Assembly: GCA_035512695.1 (NCBI GenBank)
Contig: DATKDL010000189.1
Coordinates: forward strand, 1 to 20,354
Length of the DNA: 20,354 nt
Direction of reading: 5' to 3'
DNA from: DATDOR01 sp035512695
GTDB taxonomy: Bacteria; Chloroflexota; Anaerolineae; Anaerolineales; JABWBV01
Under the pieces are notes generated by a model. That model saw nothing but the letters and a program-made list of their open reading frames with translations, was not told the origin of the DNA and did no database searches. This document shows positions 1 through 6,219 of this stretch, piece by piece (the first letter of the stretch is position 1; every line of letters starts with the position of its first letter). The position numbers were made by a program, and so were the translations under genes.

Positions 1-1287
1 TACCCGGCTGTCCGCCAGCCGCCGGGAGAGGTCGCTCAACCAACTAAGCGTGGCTTCGTCCGCCCAGTGCAGGTCGTCCAGGCAGAGCAGCAGCGGAGCC
101 GGATGGCCGGTTATCCCCAGAAACGCCCGGGTGAGTGCTTCACGGAGACGGGCCTGGGCTTGTTGTGGCTCGACCGAAATGGGTGGTGGAAGATCTGGAA
201 AATGGTCTCCAATCTCCGGCAGCAGCGGCGCCAGCTCCCCCAGCCACAGGGGCGGAATGCCCGTCCAAAGATGTGGGTGAGGTATGGCCTGCCGGAGCGC
301 TTGCACGAGCGGGTGATAGGAGAGGGATTGTGTGCTGGGATGGTTGTTCCCTGACAACACTGCGCGCGAATCCCTTATGGCGAATTCCTGCATCAAGCGG
401 GTCTTGCCGACGCCTGCTTCCCCTGAAATCAGGATCATCCCTCCCAGGCGCTGCCGCCCACACGCAGATTCCAATGCCGCCAGGGACTCTTCTCGACCGA
501 CCAACGGCAGGTCCAGGCTGGGGAGCACTGTCCAATCCGGCTTTGGCGGGGGTGGGCGCGCGGCGGTGCGCCTGCCTTGCCGGGCGGTTTCGTATGCGGC
601 CCGCGTTTCAGGCAGCGGTGAGACGCCCAGCTCGCGCTCCAGGACCTTCACGCAGATTTCGTATTGCTGGAGAGCCGCCGTCCGGTTCCCGTTTGCCGCA
701 AAAAGGGTGATCAAGCTCCGGTGGATATCTTCCGCCAACTCGTCTGTAGCCAGGTATTGTTGCGCATACCGGATGGCGGCGGCCGGCCGGTGCAAATTGG
801 CTGTGACCAACCGGTCAAGCGCCTCCAGGTACAGCCGCTCCAGTCGCCGCTGCTCCCCGGTTAACCAATGATCGAACTCAGGGCTGGTCTTCATAACGAA
901 TCCGGCCAGAAAGGGACCGCGGTACATGGAAACGGCGCGTTCCCAATCGGCCGGTTCACCGGTGTTGCACAGTTCGGTAAATCGGTCGACGTCGGTCTTC
1001 ACGCGCTCGTGAGGGATGGAGACGGAGGTTGTTCCGACCTGGACCCAATCGGGCCGGGGCAATTGGCTGCGCAGGTAGCTGAGCAGGCGGGTCAGGTTTC
1101 GACGGGCGGCGGCGGGAGGATGGTCCGACCAAAACAGCTCGGTCAACTCTTCCCGTGAAACGGGTCCTTTTGCGGCCGCGAGTCGAAAGAAAAGCGCGCG
1201 GGCTTGCAGGCGCGGCAGGGTGATGGGTCGCCCCTGGAATGTCATCACCGGTGTTCCCAATAAGCGGAGCGCAACGACCAACTCCAC
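1..1287 (-). CDS. BTAD/SARP-type transcriptional regulator with AAA+ ATPase domain (partial, C-terminus outside window)
   Basis: The minus frame is open from 1335 to the left edge; 429 codons from the chosen start can be read and the gene continues beyond the window. Residues about 4-90 fit the winged-helix DNA-binding domain of SARP/AfsR-like regulators (ALRLLGTP, a QARALFFRLA helix, then a hairpin ending VGTTSVSI). Residues about 98-240 fit the bacterial transcriptional activator domain, with the typical YRGPFLAGF and ending LERELGVSPLPETRAAYE. An AAA+ domain follows: Walker A GEAGVGKT at 289-296 and Walker B LLLCLDDLHWAD near 399-410. Full-length relatives usually continue into TPR repeats. 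I chose GTG 1287 because it leaves a short tail before the first beta strand; GTG 1335 (directly after an in-frame TGA) and ATG 1245 are alternatives, but 1245 would cut into the first strand. No start has a convincing SD. The target genes cannot be inferred from what is visible. Confidence 0.85.
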   Translation of the reverse strand, partial: MELVVALRLLGTPVMTFQGRPITLPRLQARALFFRLAAAKGPVSREELTELFWSDHPPAAARRNLTRLLSYLRSQLPRPDWVQVGTTSVSIPHERVKTDVDRFTELCNTGEPADWERAVSMYRGPFLAGFVMKTSPEFDHWLTGEQRRLERLYLEALDRLVTANLHRPAAAIRYAQQYLATDELAEDIHRSLITLFAANGNRTAALQQYEICVKVLERELGVSPLPETRAAYETARQGRRTAARPPPPKPDWTVLPSLDLPLVGREESLAALESACGRQRLGGMILISGEAGVGKTRLMQEFAIRDSRAVLSGNNHPSTQSLSYHPLVQALRQAIPHPHLWTGIPPLWLGELAPLLPEIGDHFPDLPPPISVEPQQAQARLREALTRAFLGITGHPAPLLLCLDDLHWADEATLSWLSDLSRRLADSRV

Positions 1288-1602
1288 CTGGGGCTTTTCA
1301 ATCTGTTTCGCCAGATTGCACTCCGGTAGATCCACTCACGGATATCCAGGTTTCCCCGGAAAATGGGGAGCCCGGCGACTTCTATAGATCGCGATAGACA
1401 GCTGCGCTAGAGATATCTTATTTTCGCAACAGAGAATGAATAAATACCCCCTGGTAGCTGCGATGATGTGTGATGTTGCAGGGATGGTCTTTCTGTTGGA
1501 TCTAAGAATTTCTATGCCAGGCTGGATACCCCAACTTATGACGTTTGGAATCTCTGGATAAACACATTATGCGACAAATACTTAAGCTCGTCAACTATGA
1601 AT
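1288..1602. other. Gene-free stretch between trmFO and the BTAD regulator
   Basis: No credible coding frame crosses this stretch, apart from the possible N-terminal extension of the regulator up to 1335. About 1395-1600 is visibly richer in A/T than its surroundings. It must hold the 3' end of the trmFO transcript and the promoter of the regulator, both on the minus strand. I see no strong terminator hairpin after the trmFO stop and no well-spaced -35/-10 pair. A short GGGG/CCCC inverted repeat lies near 1352-1370. Confidence 0.5.
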
Positions 1603-2961
1603 TCAGGCTGTTGTGTGGCTATACGCAGCCCAGGAAGTCTCGAGGGCGGTCAGCGCCCGCTCCGAATACGCCGCCGCACGCTCGCGGCGACCCCGCCGGA
1701 TCTCGTCTTCCAATGGTGGTAATATCCCAAAATTGGCCTTCATCGGCTGAAAATCGGCCGCCCCCGCCTGCGTCACGTACCGGCACAGCGCCCCCAACAT
1801 CGTCTCCGCCGGCAGGACGACCGGCGCCTCCCCCGCCATCACCCGGACCGCATTCACCCCCGCCAACAACCCGGTCCCAATGTTCCCGGCATACCCCTCC
1901 ACCCCCGTGATCTGCCCCGCAAAAAACAGCTCCGGCCGCCCCTTGAACTGCAGAGTCGGCTCCAGCAGCACCGGTGAATAAATAAACGTGTTGCGGTGCA
2001 TCTGGCCGTAGCGCTCGAATACGGCCTTCTCCAGCCCCGGGATCATCCGGAATACCCGTCGCTGCTCGGGGAACTTCAAATTGGTCTGGAACCCGACCAG
2101 GTTGTACAGGCTCCCCGCCAGGTTGTCCTGCCGCAGTTGGACGACGGCGTGCGGCCGCCTCACGGTGCGCGGGTCGGTCAGCCCGACCGGGCGCAGCGGC
2201 CCAAAGGCCAGCGTCTTCGGCCCCCGGCTCGCCAACACCTCCACCGGCAAACAGCCCTCAAAATACTCGTGCAGCCCCGCCTTCACCCCCTGCTCGACCG
2301 CTGTCTCAAACTCCTTCAGCTCGATCCGCTCTGCCCCGGCCAGCGCCTCCACAAAACGCTCATACTCCTCCCGGTCCATCGGGCAGTTGATGTAATCCCC
2401 CTCCGCCGCCGCCCCGCGCCCGTAGCGGTTGTCCCGGAAGGCGATGGCGAAATCGATGCTCTCGACATCGACGATCGGCGAAATGGCGTCAAAGAAGTAC
2501 AGGTGTTCCTCTCCACTCAACTCCTGGATCGCCTTGGAAAGCGCAGACGAGGTCAGCGGACCCGAAGCGATCACGCACGGCCCATCCGGGATCGCCCGCA
2601 CCTCCTCCCGCACGACGGTGATATTCGGATGCTTTTCGACCGCCTCCGTCACGCGCCGTGCAAAGGCCTCCCGGTCAACGGCCAGCGCCCCGCCCGCCGG
2701 CACCGCCGTCTCGTCCGCACAGCGCACCAGCAGCGACCCCATCCGCCGCAGCTCTTCCTTGAGCAGCCCGGACGCCCGGTCGACGAGGTTCGATCCCAGC
2801 GAATTCGAACAGACCAGCTCCGCCAGGTCGGCCCCCACATGCGCGCCGGTGCTCAGCCCCGGCCGCATCTCGTACAGCCGCACGTTGACGCCCCGGACCG
2901 CCGCCTGCCAGGCGGCCTCCGAACCCGCCAGGCCTCCGCCGATGATCGTGAGGATTTGCAT
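1603..2961 (-). CDS. trmFO: Methylenetetrahydrofolate-tRNA-(uracil-5-)-methyltransferase TrmFO
   Basis: This FAD- and folate-dependent enzyme makes 5-methyluridine at position 54 of the tRNA T-loop, taking the carbon from methylenetetrahydrofolate. The 452-residue product has the usual family length. It opens with the FAD-binding Rossmann motif GGGLAGSEAAW at 8-18, followed by LYEMRP and AELVCSNS, whose Cys51 corresponds to one of the two functional cysteines of the family. The second is Cys237 in EGCLPVEVLASRG. Further signatures are TLAFGPLRPVGL, NLVGFQTNL, EQRRVFRMIPGLE, HRNTFIYSP and near the end GVEGYAGNIGTGLLAG. There is no SD before ATG 2961; a TAAAAT box ends 6 nt upstream, so the mRNA may be leaderless. 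It is transcribed divergently from tatA. Identity is very secure. Confidence 0.97.
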   Translation of the reverse strand: MQILTIIGGGLAGSEAAWQAAVRGVNVRLYEMRPGLSTGAHVGADLAELVCSNSLGSNLVDRASGLLKEELRRMGSLLVRCADETAVPAGGALAVDREAFARRVTEAVEKHPNITVVREEVRAIPDGPCVIASGPLTSSALSKAIQELSGEEHLYFFDAISPIVDVESIDFAIAFRDNRYGRGAAAEGDYINCPMDREEYERFVEALAGAERIELKEFETAVEQGVKAGLHEYFEGCLPVEVLASRGPKTLAFGPLRPVGLTDPRTVRRPHAVVQLRQDNLAGSLYNLVGFQTNLKFPEQRRVFRMIPGLEKAVFERYGQMHRNTFIYSPVLLEPTLQFKGRPELFFAGQITGVEGYAGNIGTGLLAGVNAVRVMAGEAPVVLPAETMLGALCRYVTQAGAADFQPMKANFGILPPLEDEIRRGRRERAAAYSERALTALETSWAAYSHTTA

Positions 2962-2967
2962 AGGGAG

Positions 2968-2996
2968 ATTTTACCAAGCGTCTCCGCACCTTTGCA
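2968..2996 (-). promoter_or_regulatory. Putative trmFO promoter (leaderless geometry)
   Basis: On the minus strand, TGCAAA (2996-2991) and TAAAAT (2973-2968) are separated by 17 bp. The -10 box ends 6 nt before ATG 2961, so transcription would begin at or next to the start codon. The -35 match is weak. Confidence 0.5.
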
Positions 2997-3021
2997 TCTC
3001 CGTGTTAAAAAGAGGTAGAAT
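2992..3021 (+). promoter_or_regulatory. Putative tatA promoter
   Basis: TTGCAT (2992-2997), an 18-bp spacer and TAGAAT (3016-3021) would start transcription near 3028. That leaves a short leader with an AGAGG ribosome-binding site 6 nt before the tatA ATG. The -35 box overlaps the opposite-facing -35 box of trmFO. Confidence 0.5.
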
Positions 3022-3056
3022 CCCCAGTATTCAAGTACTAACCAAAGAGGTGCACC

Positions 3057-3254
3057 ATGCTCAGAAACATCGCAGGACCCGAGCTCCTCATCCTGCTCGT
3101 CATCGTCGTCCTCGTCTTCGGCGTGGGACGGATCACGAAGATCGCCGGCGAACTCGGCGGCGGGATCCGCGCGTTCCGGAAAGGGCTGACGGGGGACGAC
3201 GAGGAAGAAGAGGAAGCGGGGAACGAGCATCCCGAAAAGAACGAGGAGAAATAG
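3057..3254 (+). CDS. tatA: Sec-independent protein translocase subunit TatA/TatE
   Basis: This is the small pore-forming subunit of the twin-arginine system, which moves folded proteins across the cytoplasmic membrane. The 65-residue product has the family layout: a short N-terminus, a hydrophobic helix at about 9-22 (LLILLVIVVLVFG), the FG hinge, an amphipathic helix (residues about 23-44, RITKIAGELGGGIRAFRKGL) and an acidic tail with a run of five glutamates. An AGAGG ribosome-binding site lies 6 nt before ATG. TatC, which the system needs, is not next to it and must be encoded elsewhere. TatA and TatE cannot be told apart here; TatB is unlikely given the short tail. Confidence 0.93.
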   Translation: MLRNIAGPELLILLVIVVLVFGVGRITKIAGELGGGIRAFRKGLTGDDEEEEEAGNEHPEKNEEK

Positions 3255-3271
3255 ACTCGGTTGAACAGGGT

Positions 3272-3324
3272 TGTCAAAATGAAGGGCAGCCGGGGTGGAG
3301 CCCCGGCTGCCCTTCATTTTGACA
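3272..3324 (+). terminator. Long perfect hairpin after tatA (24-bp arms)
   Basis: Arms 3272-3295 and 3301-3324 are exact reverse complements around the 5-nt loop TGGAG. The 12 bp next to the loop are G/C-rich (GGGCAGCCGGGG) and the outer half is A/T-rich. On the plus strand the G/C stem is followed by TTCATTTT, so it can act as the tatA terminator. It ends only 13 nt before the ATG of the SDR gene. The length and perfection go beyond an ordinary terminator. Confidence 0.8.
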
Positions 3325-3328
3325 TAAT
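3320..3328 (+). promoter_or_regulatory. Possible extended -10 promoter of the SDR gene
   Basis: TGACATAAT fits an extended -10 (TGnTATAAT) with one mismatch and ends 9 nt before ATG 3338, which has no SD. It overlaps the right end of the hairpin. No matching -35 box is seen, so this is tentative. Confidence 0.3.
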
Positions 3329-3337
3329 CCCCAGACG

Positions 3338-4045
3338 ATGCGATTAAAAAACAAGACCTCCATCATCACCGGCGGCGGGCGCGGGATCGGGCTGGCGATC
3401 GCCCGCGCGTTCGCCGCCGAAGGCGCCGTCGTCCTCCTGGCAGCCCGAACGCTCGCGGAGATCGAAGCCGCCGCGGCCGAGATTAACGCGGCCGGGGGGA
3501 AAGCCCTGGCCGTCGCGTGCGATGCGGCTGACGAGGCGCAGGTCAAGACGCTGGTTGCGGCTGCCCTCAAGCATCTCGGCCGGATCGACACCCTCGTCAA
3601 CAACGCCGGCGCGGGCGCTTTTCGGCCGGCCTACGGCACCCCCAACAGCACCTGGGACAAGATGATGGATGTCAACGCCCGCACGACCTTCCTGTGCACC
3701 AAGCACGTCTGGCGGCCGATGCGGGAGATCGGCGGCGGGTCGATCATCAATATCTCTTCGACCTCGGGCACCCGCGCCTACCCGATGTACGCCGCCTATT
3801 CGGCCAGCAAGTGGGCCCAGATCGGGTTCACGAAAGCGACGGCCGAGGAGGGCAAACCGGACAACATCCGCGTCAACGCCATCGCCCCCGGCAAAGTCGA
3901 CACGGCCATGCGGGAGGCGATCGCCGAAGACAAGGGCCGCATGCTGGCCGCCGAGGACTGCGCCGGGGCGGCGGTGTTTTTCGCCTCGGACGATTCCCGC
4001 TTTATCACCGGCCAGGTGCTGGAAATCGAGTGGTTTGGGGGATAA
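3338..4045 (+). CDS. Short-chain dehydrogenase/reductase (SDR family)
   Basis: This is a classical NAD(P)-dependent oxidoreductase of 235 residues, slightly shorter than the common 245-255. The cofactor motif TGGGRGIG lies at 11-18, the structural motif NNAG at 88-91, the active-site Asn at 113 (MDVNA), and the catalytic Ser141, Tyr154 and Lys158 in NISST and YSASK. The IRVNAIAPG segment and a C-terminal ITGQVLEIEWFGG are typical. The substrate cannot be told; FabG-like, sugar- or alcohol-oxidising members share these motifs. The arginine in TGGGRG and the AARTL segment after the second strand (no acidic residue there) favour NADP(H), as an inference. Its last 41 nt overlap tail-to-tail with the LLM-class oxidoreductase gene on the other strand. 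Confidence 0.92.
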   Translation: MRLKNKTSIITGGGRGIGLAIARAFAAEGAVVLLAARTLAEIEAAAAEINAAGGKALAVACDAADEAQVKTLVAAALKHLGRIDTLVNNAGAGAFRPAYGTPNSTWDKMMDVNARTTFLCTKHVWRPMREIGGGSIINISSTSGTRAYPMYAAYSASKWAQIGFTKATAEEGKPDNIRVNAIAPGKVDTAMREAIAEDKGRMLAAEDCAGAAVFFASDDSRFITGQVLEIEWFGG

Positions 4046-4946
4046 GCTCCGCCATCTCTTCGAGTCTTTCGGTGTCGTCCAGGTCGAGCCACTGGAGCAT
4101 GACCCGTTCGAGGCCGGCGGCTTCCAGGGCCTTCAGCTGGGCGATCACGTCATCGGCTTCGCCGATCACCAGGCCGAGGTCGCGCGATTCCTGTAAAGTC
4201 CGACCGCGGCTTTGCATGCGTTCTTCGACCTCAGCAGCCGAGCGGCCGAAGAACAGCCCGGTCATCATCGTCCGCCGGACGTCACCGGGCGCCCGGCCCT
4301 GGCGTTCCAGGAGCTCGTCCAGCCGGGCGCTGCGCTCGCGGAAGCGCTCCGGCGTCAGGAAGACGGCGTTCCACTCAGAAGCATAGCGGGCGACGAGCGG
4401 CAGGGTCCGTTTCGGGCCGTTGCCGCCGATCGTGATCGGGGGGCCGCCGGGGCGGGTGGGACGCGGCAGCAAGACGGCGTCGTGCAAGTTGTAATAAGTG
4501 CCGTAAAAAGTCAGGGGCTCATCCGATTTCAGCAGGTGAGACACGATCTCCAACGCTTCTTCCAGCCGGTCCATCCGGCCGCTGACGTCCAGCAGGTCCC
4601 ACGAATAGTTCTTGTGCTCCCGATCCTGCCAGCCCGCGCCCATCCCCAGCTGCAGCCGGCCGCCGGACAGGTCGTCGACAGATGCCGCCATCCGGGCGAG
4701 CATGGCCGGGTGGCGGAAGGAGACCGGGCTGACCAGCGGCCCGAAATCGATCCGGTCGGTGTTGTCCGCGAGCCAGCCCAGCGAGGTCCAGCATTCAAGC
4801 GAATCGAGATCGGGGAGGGAGGTATTGGTGAAATGATCGGACCGGTACAGCCCGGCGAACCCGGCGCCCTCGACAACTGCGGCAAGCTTTTTCCAGCGCG
4901 GCCAGTTCAATCCGTTCTGGCCTTCGATCATGATGGCGATGTCCAT
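4005..4946 (-). CDS. LLM-class (luciferase-like) flavin/F420-dependent oxidoreductase
   Basis: This is a 313-residue TIM-barrel protein of the bacterial luciferase-like superfamily, whose members use FMN or coenzyme F420. Typical segments are GLYRSDHF (33-39), DRIDFGPLVSPVSFRHPAM (64-82), the hallmark DDLSGGRLQLGMGAGW (91-106) and PPITIGGNGPKRTLPLVARY (169-188). The pattern favours the probable F420-dependent group, but cofactor and substrate are not determined. The frame stays open upstream to 5381, but that part is antisense-like, arginine-rich sequence inside fbp. ATG 4946 has an AAAGGA ribosome-binding site about 6 nt upstream and gives the family N-terminus MDIAIMIEGQ. The long hairpin at 4959-5013 ends 12 nt before this ATG. 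There is no room for a promoter after the hairpin, so expression comes by read-through from fbp or from a promoter upstream of the hairpin. Confidence 0.92.
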   Translation of the reverse strand: MDIAIMIEGQNGLNWPRWKKLAAVVEGAGFAGLYRSDHFTNTSLPDLDSLECWTSLGWLADNTDRIDFGPLVSPVSFRHPAMLARMAASVDDLSGGRLQLGMGAGWQDREHKNYSWDLLDVSGRMDRLEEALEIVSHLLKSDEPLTFYGTYYNLHDAVLLPRPTRPGGPPITIGGNGPKRTLPLVARYASEWNAVFLTPERFRERSARLDELLERQGRAPGDVRRTMMTGLFFGRSAAEVEERMQSRGRTLQESRDLGLVIGEADDVIAQLKALEAAGLERVMLQWLDLDDTERLEEMAELIPQTTRFPAPGR

Positions 4947-4958
4947 GTGTTGTCCTTT

Positions 4959-5013
4959 TGAAAAAACAGATGGCCGGGTGTGGCACAGCCACACCCGGCC
5001 ATCTGTTTTTTCA
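4959..5013 (-). terminator. Long perfect hairpin between fbp and the LLM oxidoreductase (26-bp arms)
   Basis: Arms 4959-4984 and 4988-5013 are exact reverse complements with a 3-nt loop. The core is ATGGCCGGGTGTGGC and the outer part holds an A6/T6 tract. Read on the minus strand, the G/C stem is followed by CTGTTTTTTC, a good intrinsic terminator for fbp, whose stop lies 7 nt upstream. The A6 on the other arm would also permit termination in the opposite direction. The ribosome-binding site of the next gene directly follows the hairpin. Confidence 0.88.
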
Positions 5014-5020
5014 GTATTGT

Positions 5021-6049
5021 TTAATCGTAATTTTGTAGAAATTCCTCCGCCATGGCCACCAGTTTCTTGTCCCCCACGTACAGCGGCGTCCGCTGGTGCA
5101 GTTCGGTCGGAGGGATGTCCAGGATGCTGGTGTTTCCGTTCGAGCTGGCGCCGCCGGCCTGCTCGGCGATGAACGAGAGCGGCGCCGCCTCGTACAGCAA
5201 ACGCAGCTTGCCGTCGGGCTTGGACGGGTCCTTGGTATCCGCCGGGTAGCAGAACACGCCGCCGGCCAGCAGGTTGCGGTGGAAGTCGGCTACCATCGAA
5301 CCGATGTAGCGCAGTGACAGCCCGCTCACTCCGTCCTCTCCCTGGAGATATCGGACATACCGGCGCACACCCTCCGACCAATAGCGGTAGTAGCCGTGAT
5401 TGATGCTGTAGTACTTCGGTTTCTCCGGGATGCGGATGTTCGGGTGCGAGAGGAAGAACTCGCCCACTGAGGGGTCGAGTGTGAAACCGTGCACGCCCCG
5501 CCCGGTCGAATAGACCAGCATCGTGCTCGAGCCATACACCAGGTAACCGGCGGCGACCATCTCGCTCCCCGGCTGCAGGCAGTCCTCCAGCGTGCCGGGG
5601 CCGTCCTCGGTGACCCTGCGGAAGACGGAGAAGATCGTCCCGATGCTGACGTTGTAGTCGATGTTGGATGAGCCGTCCAGCGGGTCGTAGAGCAGGACGT
5701 ACTTCCCGAGCGGGAAATGATCCGGGATCGGCAGGATATCGGGATGCTCTTCGGAAGCCATCACCGCCAGCCGCCCGGTGTGGTCGTTCAGCCGGTACAT
5801 GGTCTGGTCGGCCATCACATCGAGTTTCATCACGTCTTCCCCCTGGACGTTTATCTGATCCGTCCCACCCAGGATCTCGACCAGCCCGGCCTTCGTCGTC
5901 TGGCTGGCGATGATCTTCCCGGCCAGGGCGATATCATACAGCAAATACGTCAACACCCCGGTCGCCTCCGGGTGGAAACGCTGCTCCTCGAGGATATGCC
6001 GCTCGATCGTCGTGATCTTGCCGGCGATCTGGGGGATTTGTTCGTTCAT
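5021..6049 (-). CDS. fbp: Class I fructose-1,6-bisphosphatase
   Basis: The enzyme hydrolyses fructose 1,6-bisphosphate to fructose 6-phosphate, the irreversible step of gluconeogenesis, in the cytoplasm. The 342 residues match the class I family in length and motifs: ASEE (98-101) and DPLDGSSNID (122-131) supply the metal ligands, SIGTIFSVFR follows, GYYRYW lies in the sugar-phosphate domain, and GKLRLLYEAAPLSFIAEQAGG (starting near 281) is the C-terminal signature. ATG 6049 is preceded directly by GAGGAG, too close for normal SD spacing, and by a TTGACT/TAGACT promoter pair whose -10 ends 6 nt upstream. A strong terminator follows the gene. Neighbouring genes give no pathway context. Confidence 0.97.
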   Translation of the reverse strand: MNEQIPQIAGKITTIERHILEEQRFHPEATGVLTYLLYDIALAGKIIASQTTKAGLVEILGGTDQINVQGEDVMKLDVMADQTMYRLNDHTGRLAVMASEEHPDILPIPDHFPLGKYVLLYDPLDGSSNIDYNVSIGTIFSVFRRVTEDGPGTLEDCLQPGSEMVAAGYLVYGSSTMLVYSTGRGVHGFTLDPSVGEFFLSHPNIRIPEKPKYYSINHGYYRYWSEGVRRYVRYLQGEDGVSGLSLRYIGSMVADFHRNLLAGGVFCYPADTKDPSKPDGKLRLLYEAAPLSFIAEQAGGASSNGNTSILDIPPTELHQRTPLYVGDKKLVAMAEEFLQNYD

Positions 6050-6055
6050 CTCCTC

Positions 6056-6084
6056 AGTCTACATTGGTTACCAGCCTCAGTCAA
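6056..6084 (-). promoter_or_regulatory. Putative fbp promoter
   Basis: On the minus strand, TTGACT (6084-6079) and TAGACT (6061-6056) are exactly 17 bp apart, five and four matches to the sigma-70 consensus. The -10 box ends 6 nt before the fbp ATG, implying a leaderless or nearly leaderless mRNA. Confidence 0.65.
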
Positions 6085-6093
6085 TGATATACT
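6064..6093 (+). promoter_or_regulatory. Possible promoter for the unknown gene at 6220
   Basis: TGATATACT (6085-6093) is a good extended -10. TTGGTT (6064-6069) lies 18 bp upstream of its TATACT. It overlaps the oppositely directed fbp promoter, so polymerase could probably occupy only one at a time. The implied leader is about 120 nt and contains the hairpin at 6169-6192. Confidence 0.4.
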
Positions 6094-6168
6094 GGCTTTC
6101 CGGGATCGGAAGCAAATCCACCATGCAGATCGGCATTCTAAAATCTCCAAAAACCCTGGACCTGCGGA

Positions 6169-6192
6169 GGGGCTGCCGCAACGGGCAGCCCC
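6169..6192 (+). repeat. Inverted repeat in the leader of the unknown gene (9-bp arms)
   Basis: GGGGCTGCC (6169-6177) and GGCAGCCCC (6184-6192) are perfect complements with a 6-nt loop. No T-run follows on either strand, so it is not a standard terminator. It lies 27 nt before the chosen start codon and could act in the leader of this mRNA. Its role is unknown. Confidence 0.6.
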
Positions 6193-6219
6193 GTATTCGC
6201 GGATGCTTTGAGGGCGGTT

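Noticed and set aside
140..535. Minus-strand frame of 131 codons near the left edge
   Set aside because: It is a different frame from the BTAD/AAA+ regulator, which has intact domains through the same stretch.
1545..1910. Plus-strand frame of 121 codons at the trmFO 3' end
   Set aside because: Most of it is antisense to the trmFO C-terminus and it is a Pro/Ser/Arg low-complexity translation.
1996..3018. Plus-strand frame of 340 codons opposite trmFO
   Set aside because: It lies wholly antisense to trmFO, whose identity is certain; its composition (Arg, Pro, His, Gln) is typical of a shadow frame.
4947..5381. N-terminal extension of the LLM oxidoreductase up to 5381
   Set aside because: The extension would cross the long hairpin and the 3' end of fbp with Arg/Pro-rich non-family sequence; ATG 4946 has an SD.
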